Of a DNA stretch of 64,000 bases, positions 12,556 to 25,250 are shown piece by piece. Numbering within the stretch: the stretch's first letter is position 1; each line of letters begins with the position of its first letter. The stretch lies in assembly GCA_012295275.1 (NCBI GenBank), contig CM022677.1:5333597-5397596 (forward strand). Direction: 5' to 3'. Position numbers and translations under genes: made by a program. The DNA is from Chrysomallon squamiferum (Eukaryota > Mollusca > Gastropoda > Neomphalida > Peltospiridae). Below the pieces are notes generated by a model. The model ran no database searches. It was not told the DNA's origin and saw only the letters and a list, made by a program, of their open reading frames with translations.

Positions 12556-13489
12556 GTCTCTCTCTCTCTCTCTCACTCATTTTCTTCTCTCAACACAGAA
12601 TTAACAATTGTTTCCTAAAGCAAAGTTAACCAACAACAAAAGCAACAGCTATAAAGCAATATCAACAATAACTACAATAATAAAAATAATTATGTACTAC
12701 AACAACAATAATAACAATAATATCGATAATAAAAATAAAAAAAACGAAACTTAAAGATAGATGAAACACACAGACACACACACACACACAAACATAATTA
12801 AACTTTTAAATCATTATATTTATGAAATTTAAATAATGTGTCAGTATGAAAAGGTTGAAAAACAGTAGTTACATGTATTTGAAATAGTAAGTTTTTAATA
12901 AAGAAACATTTTAAATAAATGAAATAAATTAAGAATGCACAAATAGAGATACTACTACTACTAATAATAATAATAATAATTAGTCAGTTTCATAGACTAG
13001 GTAGTCTAAGGGAATTAACTCTTTTGTCCATTAATAATAGAATGAATATAATGATGATTATGGATAACAACATTAACAACAACAGATTTTGGAAAAGGAA
13101 ACTAAAAATAAAATAATGATGTATTTTTAAATTTAGGCTTCTGTTTCATTTAATTTGTTTAGTTAAGTGCTAAAGAAATTATGAAAAAAAAATTATTTCT
13201 TTATCGTGTATGGGATATGCTGTTTAATTATTCAACGAAGATAACAAAAAATAATTTTAATAAAAAAAAATTACATAATAGAAGACTGTAACAGAAGAAT
13301 AAAAAAATAGTATAAGAAACAAAAATGAATACTTGTACTGAATTAAATATTAAGTATAATTCAAATTTGTGTCTGGGCTGTGGGGTGAGGTGTACACATG
13401 ACCCCCTGCCCTAGTCCCCCGCCCTCAGACAGCTTGTGAAGAACCAAGTTGAAACTTTAAAGTTTCTTATCAGCATCTTCATGTGTGTG
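12441..13489. other. CT-rich then AT-rich non-coding DNA
   Basis: An imperfect CT tract at about 12470-12582 is followed by AT-rich sequence with AAT and CA runs. No gene was seen. A short GC-richer piece (about 13370-13440) may belong to the transposon debris next to it. Confidence 0.55.
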
Positions 13490-13700
13490 AGATTATGTGA
13501 TTGAATCTCGTCATATGGCATCATTTTTGGAGGTTTTTGTTTCATTGATGTTTTCTGCTCCTTGTTGTTTCCGGCACTTGTCTAGGTCATTGAACGTCTC
13601 GTATTCGTCACCGGGTCTGTGTTGGTTGCATCCTGTTTGTTTGTTCTCTTCTCGGCTGCTGTTGATGTTTCTTTGTTCTTTTTGACTGCTTCCCTCTGAT
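13490..13700 (-). other. Possible transposon ORF remnant
   Basis: GC-richer than its surroundings. On the minus strand it reads as a Lys/Asn/Thr-rich, hydrophilic stretch (about 60 residues with one stop), like the disordered start of a LINE ORF1. It lies beyond the broken 3' side of the LINE at 13930-15545. No motif proves the identity. Confidence 0.25.
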
Positions 13701-13929
13701 CCAACAATTCCAAACTTTTTTATTTTGTTGCCATTGGTCTTTTTATTGATTTAAAAGATAAACACTTGCAGCTAAGAATAAGAACATGAACATAGTTAAC
13801 TTATTTATATTTATTATGTACATTTTGAAATCCTTTTAACCGGGTTAGTATGGTCTGAAAGTAAGTACGTATAGTTTTGTTTTTAATTATTAATTTAATT
13901 GGATGTTCAAATTGATTCATCAATCAGCC

Positions 13930-15545
13930 AATCCATCCATGTAGAGTGGTTGATTCATGTTTGCAGACAGGTGATCTGGTTGTTTGTGCTGTGTTTCTTC
14001 CTGAAGCCTGCTTTGATATTTGCTGATTAAATTGTTGTTGTTTAGATGCTGCTCAGGCGTGTGTTGACATCGTTTCCAGTGTTTTGCACACGTGTGACGT
14101 CAGCGTGATCAGTCTGTAGCTGTTGGGTAGTGAGTGATCTTTGTGTGGTTTGGGCAAGCTGAAACATTCGGCCTGTTTCCAGTTTGTGGGAATCTTGCCT
14201 GTAGTCCATATTGTGTTGTAGAGGTCGAGTATGATGAGTAGTGTTACATCTGGTAGGTGTTAAAGTATTGTGTAGCTTATTTTATCTGGCCTCGTGGCTG
14301 TACTTTTCTTGTTTTTGAGGGCATGTTGAAGTTCACTGATGTTGAAGAGTTGATTGTATTATATATGTTCTGTGTCTGTGATTGTTAGGGTGTCCAGTGG
14401 TTTCTTTGTGAATTTCAGTGGGAAGTTCGAATTGCTGCTGGACTTGGTGAAATTTTCGCTGAGTAGGTCTGCTTTTCGTTTGTCTGTGAATGCGATGTTG
14501 TTTTTGCTGAGATTGTTGATTCTGTGGGGAATTTTGCCTTGGATGTTTTTCACTTTGGCCCACATGTCTTTGACTGATGTTTTGTGGTCGATGTTGTTGC
14601 TAAAGAATTCCCAGTGTTCTTGTTTTGCAGATAGAATTAGGTTGGATACTTCTTTTTTTGCTATTTTGTATTTTTTGTATTGTCTTCTGAATTTGTTTCT
14701 TTCTTTGCATTTCTTTTCTATGCGTTCCGTCCACCAGGGAATGGATATTTTGCCGGTGCATTTTCTGGTTTTGGGTATGTATCTGATTGCAATGGAGTGT
14801 ATCATGTTGGTGAGTGATGTGCAGTAGGTGTTGATGTCGTTGGGGTTCTGTGTGGTGATGTTTCTGCATGCTTTGTAGAAACCTTCCCAGTCTGCTTTCT
14901 TGAAGTTCCATTTGGGTGTGAAAATGGATCTGTCTGAGAAGTTGTTCTTGCTGTTGTAGTTGGTGAGAATTTGGTGATGGTTGCTGTTTAGTTAATTGAG
15001 CACTTGCCATTCACAGAGCACTGTGATATCCTTACTTGTGAATGTTAGATTAATGGCAGATTGGCCACCACTGATGTTGCTGGTGTATGTGAGTGTTCCG
15101 TCATTCAGACAGACCAGCTGGTTTTCTCTATGAAATTTTCAAGGACGATTCCAGGACTGTCGTCTGTCAAGCTACCCCATAAGGTGTTGTGACAGTTGAA
15201 ATCACCCAGTTTAATGAGCTTGTTTGTTGTCATCATTTTGTTGAAGTCGTGGGTTTGAATGGTGTGTAGTGCAGGAGTGGGTGGGCTGTATATGTTAATT
15301 ATGTCGATGTTTTGATTGTTGTTATCTACTGTGATGCTTAGTATTTCTATGTTGGCGTGGACTTTGCCTTGGTTCAGCTTGATGTGTGGAATGTTTTGTT
15401 TTACAAGTGTCATGATGCCTCCCCGGGTACTGTTGTATCTGTTGATGCAATGACTTTGGTACCCGGGGACCTTAACGGCTTTTGTTGTTTTGTTGTTTTT
15501 GTTGTAGTGTCCTAGCCATGTTTCTTGTATGGTGTGTTTTGAGTG
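13930..15545 (-). mobile_element. Jockey/CR1-type non-LTR retrotransposon, ORF2 fragment (endonuclease plus start of RT)
   Basis: Read on the minus strand from 15545 downward. The endonuclease domain shows QETWLG (near 15510), STRGGIMTLVK, IINIYSPPTPA and the GDFNCHNTLWGS motif in an open stretch at 15105-15413. After a few lesions an open stretch at 14359-14805 covers the linker (PWWTERIEKKCKERNK). Then come the RT fingers: RPDKISY, GKIPTNWKQAE, LPKPHKDHSLPNSYRLI. The match ends near 13930, about where an SxxQ...LQTxI block would sit, before the palm with the YADD motif. At least one TAG, one TAA and several frame changes make it inactive. Loss of the 3' half is unusual, since LINEs are normally 5'-truncated, so later deletion is likely. 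Confidence 0.88.
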
Positions 15546-15565
15546 GAGGTGTTTAGTGTTGCACT

Positions 15566-16049
15566 GAAGAGTGGAGAGGCCTGTGTTATTGTGTGCTTGT
15601 TGTGACGAGTGGAGAGGTCTGTGTTATTTGTGCTTGTAAAGAGTGGAGAGGTCTGTGTTATTGTGTTCTTGTTGTGAAGAGTGGAGAGGTCTGTGTGCTT
15701 GTTGTGAAGAGTGGAGAGGTCTGTGTTATTATGTGCTTGTAAAGAGTGGAGAGGTCTGTGTTATTGTGTTCTTGTTGTGAAGAGTGGAGAGGTCTGTGTT
15801 ATTGTGTGCTTGTTGTGAAGAATGGAGAGGTCTGTGTTATTGTGTGCTTGTTGTGAAGAGTGGAGAGGTCTGTGTTATTGTGTGCTTGTTGTGAAGAGTG
15901 GAGAGGTCTGTGTTATTGTGTGATTGTTGTGAAGAGTGGAGAGGTCTGTGTTATTGTGTGTTTGTCGTGAAGAGTGGAGAGGTCTGTGTTATTGTGTGCT
16001 TGTTGTGAAGAGTGGAGAGTCTGTGTTATTGTGTGCTTGTTGTGAAGAG
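15566..16049. repeat. 38-bp minisatellite
   Basis: About 13 tandem copies of GTGGAGAGGTCTGTGTTATT plus GTGTGCTTGTTGTGAAGA, with small length variants. It abuts the 5' side of the LINE endonuclease. Open frames inside it (Cys/Val/Leu-rich) are repeat artefacts. Confidence 0.92.
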
Positions 16050-17454
<1,405 letters not shown>

Positions 17455-17890
17455 AAAGAGAAGCTTATTTGTATTTCTGTTGTTCATGAAAATGAAAATC
17501 GATATAAATATTAGAATTTAATTGATCTTATTTCCATTATTGAGCATTCTGTAGTGTGTCTTCATCTGTTTTGGTGATGTATAATATTAATAAATGAATA
17601 GTTCTTATTGAACCGTCTGATTTTATTATTTAAATTTTTTCTATCAGGTGCAAAGCCACATGTGAGTTGAAAACAGGTCTCGATTACGTCATTAGTTTTA
17701 CACTATCAAAAAAGTCTACCATGTATAAACAAAAAATTCTGAGATGAAGTGATATAAAGACATTAACTTCATCCTTCAGCAAGCATCATAATATTATTTT
17801 AGATGTCATAATATGCAACAGTTTTGGCAGCCGGAAAATAACAAATGATCCCGAATAAATCTTTCTTTACAAAATGATTTAAATCAAGAT
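17455..17890 (+). repeat. Dispersed repeat copy, GTTGAAGACAGGTCTCGATTA-like family
   Basis: The first half (17455-17700) matches the reverse complement of about 26740-26975. The second half (17650-17880), with GAGTTGAAAACAGGTCTCGA and GGCAGCCGGAAAAT, matches 52070-52320 directly and 28570-28830 in reverse. No ORF is visible; probably a non-autonomous transposon or SINE-like family. Confidence 0.65.
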
Positions 17891-19632
17891 TGATAAAAAT
17901 AAATTATTTTCATTGTTTGTGCAGCATGTGTTTGTTTGTGTGTACACTATCTTAATTCTTCTGTCTTCTTGTGTTTTATTCTTCTTATTTCTTCTTATTC
18001 CTGTGTTTATTCATATTTCTTCATATTGTTTGTGTTTTCTTTAAAGTTATTTGATTGTTTATTTTTTAACCTATTTACCATGATTATTGTTTCTTGTTAT
18101 TTTTCTACATTGTAGTTTCTCCATAATCTTCTGTTTCTTCTTTTGTGTTCCTCTTTCTGTATTTATTTTCAGATATTTTTGCAAGATTTTATAATATTAC
18201 AATTTACTTATTATTTTTCAGTCTTCGAGTTTCTCTTCATAGTTCTTATTCTTCTTTCTTTTTGTTTCTTCATATTTTAAATTCTTAGTTTTTATTTTAA
18301 TATTTTTGATTATTTATTTATTATTATTATTTTATTTTTTAAATTTATATTTATTATTATTATTATTATGATTATAATTATTATTTTGGGGGGGGGGGAA
18401 TCTACTGACCATTCATATTCTTGTTAATTTTCTTCTTCATTCTTTTTGTTTCTTATTCTTCATTTCCTAGTTTCTGCTTATTCTTTTATGTTACCTTTAT
18501 TTGTTATTTACTTTTTTTTTCCTGACATCACTTAAAATACACTATATTATTCCTTTTAGTTCTTCAGTCTCTTTCTTTTATCATTTTAATTTTGTTATCC
18601 TGCTCATGGTTATTTAATGAATTAGAGTTTTTTTATTTTTTATTATTATATGTGTATGCATATATATATTTATATTATTATTATAATATTTATTTATTTA
18701 TTTATTTATTTATTGTATTATTATTTTCAGTCTGTTAACTGCATCTCTATTTTAATTAATATTTCAGTATACATTTTTGTTACTAGTGTAGATGTTCTTC
18801 CTAATTGAAAATGTGATTCCACTGAGATGTCATATTTCTAGTGTTTGCCAGTGAAAACACTGTTATTTTGATATGCCAAGCAGACCTGAACAATAATGAA
18901 GTTGTAAACTTGTATTGTTGTTAGACTCACTATTGATATATTTTGTTTTCTGAAAATTATTATTATAAGTGATTTTTTAGAACCAGTATTATTCTGATAA
19001 CCTGTTTGTTACTATTAGTCTATTTTAAATGGTTACCAATCATTTGCTAAAAATATTACATGACAGTTGTATTTATATTTTATTTTATATTTTTTTATTT
19101 TGTTTTATTATTTACACAGAACTGACATGGGTTTCACATCAGCATTTATTTCTTCTCTTTATGTTTTTAACAATTACTTTCAAATACTTGTAATATTTTT
19201 TAAGTATAACAAAGAAAGAAAATATCTTATATAATCTTTCTTTAAGTTCTCTTTTGATAATTCTGAACATAAATAGCTTAGAATCAGTTAACAGTTAAAT
19301 TTATTTATAGTTTTAATTCATAAAAATGCTCTTAAAACAAATTTTAGTAGACAGTTGATTATTTTTATTTATTTATAAATATTTCTATCCAACTTCTGTC
19401 TATCCATAATGTATCTATCTATCATTTATTTATTTATTAATTAATAATAATTAATAATTTATTTAAAATATAATCATACTGAATTACATTATATTGGATA
19501 TTTTCATTCATTATTATTAAAATTTTCATTATTTTATTTAATATTACAACCTACTGAATAATTTAGCATTGTATATTTTCATTAATTATTAACACCTTTA
19601 TTTTTGTTTATTTACTTATTTTTTTTATCTAG
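17891..19632. other. AT-rich non-coding region
   Basis: T-rich sequence with TTCTT words, ATT/ATTT runs (about 18300-18380, 18680-18712) and a G10 run at about 18388. No gene seen. Confidence 0.6.
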
Positions 19633-19757
19633 GTTTAAATTTATCATGAAACAGTTTTGGATCCCAGGCTTTCCGAGCTGTGTGTTTGGCAATGTGTTCT
19701 AACACAACAGTGATCTTCCTTAGCCTCACCACCAACAAAACAGACACTGAGAGTGCT
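19633..19757 (+). pseudogene. LRR-like exon fragment
   Basis: Ends at a strong donor (GCT|GTGAGT at 19758). The open frame reads QAFRAVCLAMCSNTTVIFLS and LTTNKTDTES, with the spacing of an LRR strand-turn unit. The acceptor is uncertain (19631-19632, 19653-19654 or 19666-19667). It probably belongs with the exons at 20.4 and 20.8 kb. Confidence 0.4.
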
Positions 19758-19794
19758 GTGAGTAATCTGAATTATAACTGTTATAAAATGTTTT

Positions 19795-19830
19795 ATAATA
19801 ATAGTAATAATAATAATAATAATAATAGTC

Positions 19831-19863
<33 letters not shown>

Positions 19864-19991
19864 GCAATAATAATAATAATAGTAGTAATAATAATAATAC
19901 CCAACAACAAGAAATTATTTTTATATTTATATATGTATAACTGTGAAAAACAAATTCTTATTTTTCTCTTCTTCTTCATTTTCTTCTTCTT

Positions 19992-20022
<31 letters not shown>
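19795..20022. repeat. (AAT)n and (CTT)n microsatellites
   Basis: Interrupted AAT repeat (about 19795-19905) and a CTT repeat (about 19968-20022). Asn-rich, Ile-rich and Ser-rich open frames here are artefacts. Confidence 0.9.
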
Positions 20023-20412
20023 TTATTATTATAACTATTATATCTCTATTTACCTCTATGTCTGTCACTGCTATTTCTACTGTTGTTATACTTATACTAT
20101 ATATGTTAATTATATTATTTTTACTACCATTATTACATCAACTACTTTATTTTAATAATAACTAGTACTGTGCTGGCTCCAATTATTTACTTCTACTGCT
20201 GCTGTTATTACTGTTACTAATACTAAAACTACTACAACTACTGCTGTGTCAACTACTACAACCAACAGTACAGCTGTTACTACTAGTTCTATTGCTAGTA
20301 TTTCTACAACTACTACTACAGCTGTTGATACAATTACTACTGTTAAATCATTATGATGTCTTCACTAACTACAATTTAATAAAAACAAATATATTATTTT
20401 CTGCTTATTTAG

Positions 20413-20650
20413 ATTGTTTTTCAATTTTATCAAGATCAATCAAATCAAAGTTCTGGTGTACGGTGTTAATGAAGCTGATGGACTATCAAAGAAACTGGCC
20501 ACAGAGAAATTTACAAGCTTGAAATATGTCAGTAAACTCTAGAACTTTTGGACAATTGCCTTTGTTGGTGTGACTGACTCAGCTAGCAACCATTAACTTA
20601 GATGGGTTGAGAACAGCTGGTACAGATGCTGTGAAAGCCATTTGTGGTCA
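20413..20650 (+). pseudogene. LRR-like exon with stops
   Basis: Between an acceptor (TTTAG, ending 20412) and a GTAGTA donor (20651). It reads EADGLSKKLATEKFTSLKYV in one frame. Later it reads LTQLATINLDGLRTAGTDAV and KAICG, which fits an RNI/AMN1-type LRR, but in-frame TGA/TAG codons interrupt it. Judged a decayed exon. Confidence 0.45.
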
Positions 20651-20841
20651 GTAGTAGCCATTTGATTCATTAAAAGTAACTGTTACTGATTTTAATTTTG
20701 GAAATGTTTTTAAATAATTAATGCATTTTGATCATTTCTGCTTTAAGAATATAAATAAACACACACACACAGATAACAGTTAACTTCCTTAAAATATAAA
20801 TTCAGTTTATAAAACAAGTTTATTGATTAATCTAATTTTAG

Positions 20842-21050
20842 AAACTCTACCAGTCATGTGACAGCTTTAAGTGTTGGATGTTCATTGGCTGATGCAGGCC
20901 TTGACCCTGTCTGTCAAGCAACCAGAAATCCTGCGCACAAGCTCAAGCTTTCAGCCAATAGGATTACAGATGTGTTAATAACTCAGTTTGTGGAGTCCAT
21001 GTTGAAACACAAGAAACATCACTCAGTGCTCTTGATTTATCTTATATTCT
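20842..21050 (+). pseudogene. LRR-like exon, open
   Basis: Acceptor TTTTAG (ending 20841) and donor GTATGT (21051). The exon is open throughout: VTALSVGCSLADAGLDPVCQ, then HKLKLSANRITDVLITQF and VESMLKHKKHHSVL. The repeated LxxLxLxxxxITD pattern is typical of cysteine-containing or RNI-like LRRs. It is the best preserved piece of the LRR gene whose other exons (10.9, 19.6, 20.4 kb) are broken. It could still be part of an expressed gene; the parent is not recognised. Confidence 0.5.
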
Positions 21051-21174
21051 GTATGTTGTTTTTGTTTACAACTAATGATATCTTCTCTTCTTTTTTGTTT
21101 GTTCTTCATTTGTTCTTGTTTGTTTCTGGTTGTTGATCTAGGCAATTATTATAATTATGTAAAGAATACTTTTA

Positions 21175-21727
21175 GCAATAGTGATCAGCAATAGCGATAA
21201 TTGCTACTCAGGTAATGTGTGTTTGTGTTTGTGTGTCACTGTGTCAGTATAAGTGTATCAGCAATAGTGATAATTGCTACTCAGATAATGTATGTGTGTG
21301 AGTGAGTGTGTGTATCTGCAATAGTGATAATTGACTACTGAGATAATAGTGTATGTGTGTTTGAAGCAGCAATAGTCATAATTGCTACTCAGATAATGTA
21401 TGAATGTGTGAGTGAATTAGCAACAGTGATAGCTGCTACTCAGATAATATGTGTGTGTGTCTATATCAGCTATAGTGATAATTGCTAGTCTGATAATGTG
21501 TGAGTGAATCAGCAATAGTGATAACTGCTACTAGTCAAATAATAGTGTGTGTGTGTGTGTGTGTGTGTGAGAGTGTTTGTATATCAGCAATAATGATAAC
21601 TGCTACTCAGATAATAGTGTATGTGTATCAGCAATAGTGATAATTGGTACTCAGATAATGTGTATGTGTGTGGGTGAATCAGCAATAGTGATAATTGCTA
21701 CTCAGATAGTGTGTGTGTGTGTGAGTG
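21175..21727 (+). repeat. Minisatellite, AGCAATAGTGATAACTGCTA family, second block
   Basis: About 11 units of the same family as 11439-12440, here mostly with ACTCAGATAATG after the core and (GT)n tails. It ends directly at the MULE fragment. Confidence 0.85.
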
Positions 21728-21739
21728 AATCAGCCACCT

Positions 21740-22405
21740 GATAACCAGACTGCCATTCGTTTCACAAGCAAATCTGCAAGTGTGCGAGAGACAAAGTCAC
21801 ACCCAGACGACAGATCTACAAAGATGAGATTGCCCACCAAGATGACAACAATGTTAATGCCTTGCATACCTTCCACAGTGTGAAGAGCACCTTGTACCAT
21901 CATCATAAAACCACCATCCCCGTCCTCCCAGCCTCCAGAGAAGAGCTGCACCTACAAGCACCCTGGACACAAACACAAGATGCTTCCTCTTGTTCATGGC
22001 TGGAGATGCTTACAAAATGGTGGAGTTCTCAACTGATGATCAGCTCAGAGATCTACAGACAGCTGAGACAATCTACATGGAAAGGACGTTCTCCTCTTTC
22101 CCTGGTTTGTTGAACCAGTTTTACATTGTGCATGATTTCCTCTCCTGTTTGCATCATTGCCAGGTTCCATTCAAGACTCAACAGAGCTCTACCCCACCAG
22201 CACCCAACATCTACAAGTTTGTAGACCTCATCCAAGGAATTGAGAAGGCAGAGCGGGACAAAAGGATTCAGATCCAGTTTGGAGGTGTAGGACGTCTCAA
22301 GAGACAGTTTGGAGGTGTAGGACGTCTCAAGAGACAGTTGTAGGCTGGAGACAAGACACTTCTCCAGTACCTCAATGCAGTTGAACACCTCGTCAAACTT
22401 GAACT
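21740..22405 (+). mobile_element. Mutator-like element (MULE) transposase, internally deleted pseudogene
   Basis: Reads in order HPDDR, IYKDEIAHQDDNNVNALHTF, HSVKSTLYHHHKTTIPVLP, then after a frame change near 21985 FMAGDAYKMVEFSTDDQLRD, AETIYMERTFSSFPGLLNQF and YIVHDF. This is the usual run-up to and start of the MULE DDE catalytic domain. The expected MDGTF is MERTF, so the first catalytic Asp is lost. The frame then jumps straight to the C-terminal APNIYKFVDLIQGIEKAERD region and TLLQYLNAVEH, so the middle of the transposase, including the other acidic residues, is missing. A 30-bp unit (TTTGGAGGTGTAGGACGTCT plus CAAGAGACAG) is tandemly duplicated in frame at about 22276-22335, followed by TAG. 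No terminal inverted repeats were found. Confidence 0.85.
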
Positions 22406-22714
22406 CCGTAACTCGGTTGATCATAGTGTATCTGAACACAGTATCCCTGAATATAGAACTTTGAATAATACTATCCCTGAACTTTCAATAATATTATCTC
22501 TGAACATAGTGCTTGAATATTGAGTACACAAATACACAAATTCAACTTGTTTTGTTATTCCTCTGTGGCCAGTACATGGGAGTTGACAGGATGGGACAAC
22601 ACTCAAGCCTGTGGCCTAGTCCATTGTCTTATTTGAGTACTGCGAATGGGATTAGTGATTTATTTATGACTTCCACAAGATCAGATAGAACCGTGTGTGA
22701 GTGTGTGAGTGAAT

Positions 22715-22935
22715 ATGTGTATCAGCAATAGTGATAATTGTCACTAATCACTAGTGTGTGTGTGTCAGCAATAGTGATAATTGTCACTACTCAGATAATA
22801 GTGTGTGTGTGTGTGAGTTAAGAAATATTTGGTTATCAGTTTATATGTTTAAATGCTTTGTACAAAATACTCAGGCCTGTTTTATTTAAATTTAAGATTG
22901 AAACTGACTGTGTCTTTAGTCTTTTATACCACCAA
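22715..22935 (+). repeat. Minisatellite remnant plus a 120-bp dispersed segment
   Basis: 22715-22810 holds two or three units of the AGCAATAGTGATAACTGCTA family. 22811-22935 (AAGAAATATTTGGTTATCAG and following) is nearly identical to 36295-36420, also directly after the same minisatellite. Confidence 0.85.
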
Positions 22936-23185
22936 GGGACACATCTCTGAGTTAAAGAGCTTGAATACAGGTGGAAACTCATTAGGTAAGCTTGACATAA
23001 TAAATTATTTTTATACTTTAGTAAAAAAATGCAACTTTTTCTAAAATTAAATTAGATATTAATACAAAATAATTAGCAACAAAAATATCAGCAGCAGCAT
23101 GTAATGTGGTGGTGATAGTAGCAGCTATGATGTAGTAATAGTAGCACCAGCATCAGCAGTAAATAAATAAATAAATAGTCTAAAT

Positions 23186-23245
23186 CTAACCCTTACCCTA
23201 GTCCTAACCCTAACACAAATCCTAACCCTAACTCTAACCTAAGCT
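23186..23245. repeat. Interstitial telomere-like repeat (CCCTAA)n, degenerate
   Basis: About ten CTAACC/CCTAAC words in 60 bases, with several exact CCTAACCCTAA pieces. It corresponds to the TTAGGG telomere repeat of most animals, degraded and far from any visible chromosome end. Confidence 0.75.
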
Positions 23246-23864
23246 AATCCAATGGTTAAAAATAAGAAAGAAAAAGAATACTAAATAATAAAAGGGTTTA
23301 TTATTGTTAATGCTGTTTTCTTTTTAAATTATTTATATAAATTTAATTAATTTTAAGGTCTCACTGTCAATAAGTCAAAATAGAAAATAAACTCAGCAAA
23401 TAAAGCATAAAATCAGTTTATTTGGCAGACTTTAAAAAAACACACCAAAAACAGATGTCTAGATTAATTTTTAATACTAGCTCCTGTTAAATAATGTAAT
23501 TGATTATCCAATGTAATAATTTAAAACAGGTGAAAAAATAAGTAAATAAGTAACAGCTTTTTTACAATATTTTGTTATTTGTTTATTATGCACAAGTAAT
23601 TTGACCTTATCAGTATTATGTTTTTTATAGGCATTTTTCATTAATGAATTTTGCTGTTGAATTTGACTTTTTACTTCATTGTTACTGATTCTTGGTAAAA
23701 ATAAAAAAGATATAAAATTGTTTTCAGTGTGTTTTTATTTTAAATTGTATTTGCTTTCTTTCTTTATTTCATATGTTTTAACACTATAAACAAAGTCTTA
23801 TCAAAAGAGAGTTATTTCCCTTATGTTATGAAATTTTGTATCCATGGTCAGTTGCTCATAATAT

Positions 23865-23865
<1 letters not shown>

Positions 23866-23926
<61 letters not shown>
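23866..23926. repeat. (AAT)n microsatellite
   Basis: About 20 perfect AAT units. Confidence 0.95.
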
Positions 23927-23927
<1 letters not shown>

Positions 23928-24578
23928 AAATAAATATATAAATAAACCAGTGATAACAATAACCAAACTAATAATAATTAAAATAATAATAATAATAATA
24001 TTACTGGAACTAAACTAAGACTGCTATATACAACAATTATTACAAAAATACTTTTTAAAAGCCACCTAAATGATAATAAACTATTGTGAGACAATTCAAA
24101 TCAGTTTTTATTTTATTTATTCTTCATTAAGTGATACTGAAGATGCATAAAACATAAGAAATATGGAAATGGAGGTCGTACCCACGACGCTCCCCGATTT
24201 TCTAGTTTCACTGTAAATCATATTTCTGAACTAGAACTAACTCGCAATAGCTCAATGGGAATCTTCTTTATAACATTTTAATAAATTTTAAATTTCACAC
24301 TAGTGTACACGTGTAAAATATATTTACTGGAACAATCAGTGTCTTCAGATGGATAAAGAAATAATCAAATACGAAAACATGCAGCATGATAATTATAGCG
24401 TCTGCTTCCCCGTCTTCTCAGTCTCGGTCTATCAAACATTAGGTCTATTTCTGTCGCTGGAGAGCAGCGTCTTCGTAGCGTACGTACAGTTTACCAGCCT
24501 CAGCCTACCCTCGTTACTAAACCTACTTCCTTCACAGAGAGCAGTATTAGATTACTGACTTATAAAACTAATAACACA

Positions 24579-24580
<2 letters not shown>

Positions 24581-24664
<84 letters not shown>
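24581..24664. repeat. (ATT)n microsatellite
   Basis: About 27 ATT units with one GTATT interruption. Another ATTT/ATT array lies at about 24832-24906. Confidence 0.95.
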
Positions 24665-24830
24665 GATTCGAACGAGTATGTTACACATACATAAAATAGA
24701 CGTCAGATTGTTTCCATAACCTAAGCGCTCCTGTTTCTGAAATGAAAAAAACATCACTTAAAAGTTAAAAGATAAATTGATGTTACGGAATATAATAAAT
24801 TAAAATCTATATTTATTCATTCTTCTTTTT

Positions 24831-24908
<78 letters not shown>

Positions 24909-24999
24909 TTTCACTTTGAATCTATATTATTCTTTTAATATTCATAGATCTTCATGCTTTTGTATTGATATGTTGGTTTTTACGTTATGGACTGAAAGA

Positions 25000-25032
<33 letters not shown>

Positions 25033-25067
25033 TTTTTTTTTTTTGAAATAATAAAATAAATAAAAGC

Positions 25068-25152
25068 TTTTGAGAAAAGAACACTTCTCTTTGACGCTAG
25101 ACATGAAATGAATTCCATATCTAGCCTTCACAGAAGTGCTCGTTTCTCAAAA
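25068..25152. other. Long imperfect hairpin (inverted repeat)
   Basis: Left arm TTTTGAGAAAAGAACACTTC...CTAGACATG (25068-25105) pairs with the reverse complement of the right arm (25116-25152) over about 37 bases with few mismatches, leaving a loop of about 10 bases. An ATT array lies to the left (to 25030) and an AAT array to the right (25177-25242), which extends the palindrome. It could be a small MITE or a pre-miRNA-like hairpin, or simply a cruciform. Confidence 0.7.
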
Positions 25153-25175
25153 AAAAAAATAATGACTAAATGATA

Positions 25176-25250
<75 letters not shown>

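Larger units (their letters stand above)
22936..25067. other. AT-rich intergenic region
   Basis: No gene seen. It includes the telomere-like tract and several trinucleotide arrays listed separately. A small non-repetitive patch at about 24150-24290 contains CTAGTT/AACTAG and GTCGT/ACGAC inverted pairs but is not a recognisable tRNA. Confidence 0.6.

Noticed and set aside
14354-14827. Plus-strand 157-codon frame
   Set aside because: It is antisense to the LINE ORF2, which carries the recognisable motifs on the minus strand.
19680-19979. Asn-rich and Ile-rich frames over the AAT array
   Set aside because: Microsatellite translation, except for the short LRR-like exon at its start.
24150-24290. 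tRNA-like or SINE-like patch (A-box-like TAGCTCAATGG, B-box-like GGGTACGACCTCC)
   Set aside because: The two boxes are on opposite strands and no cloverleaf can be drawn.
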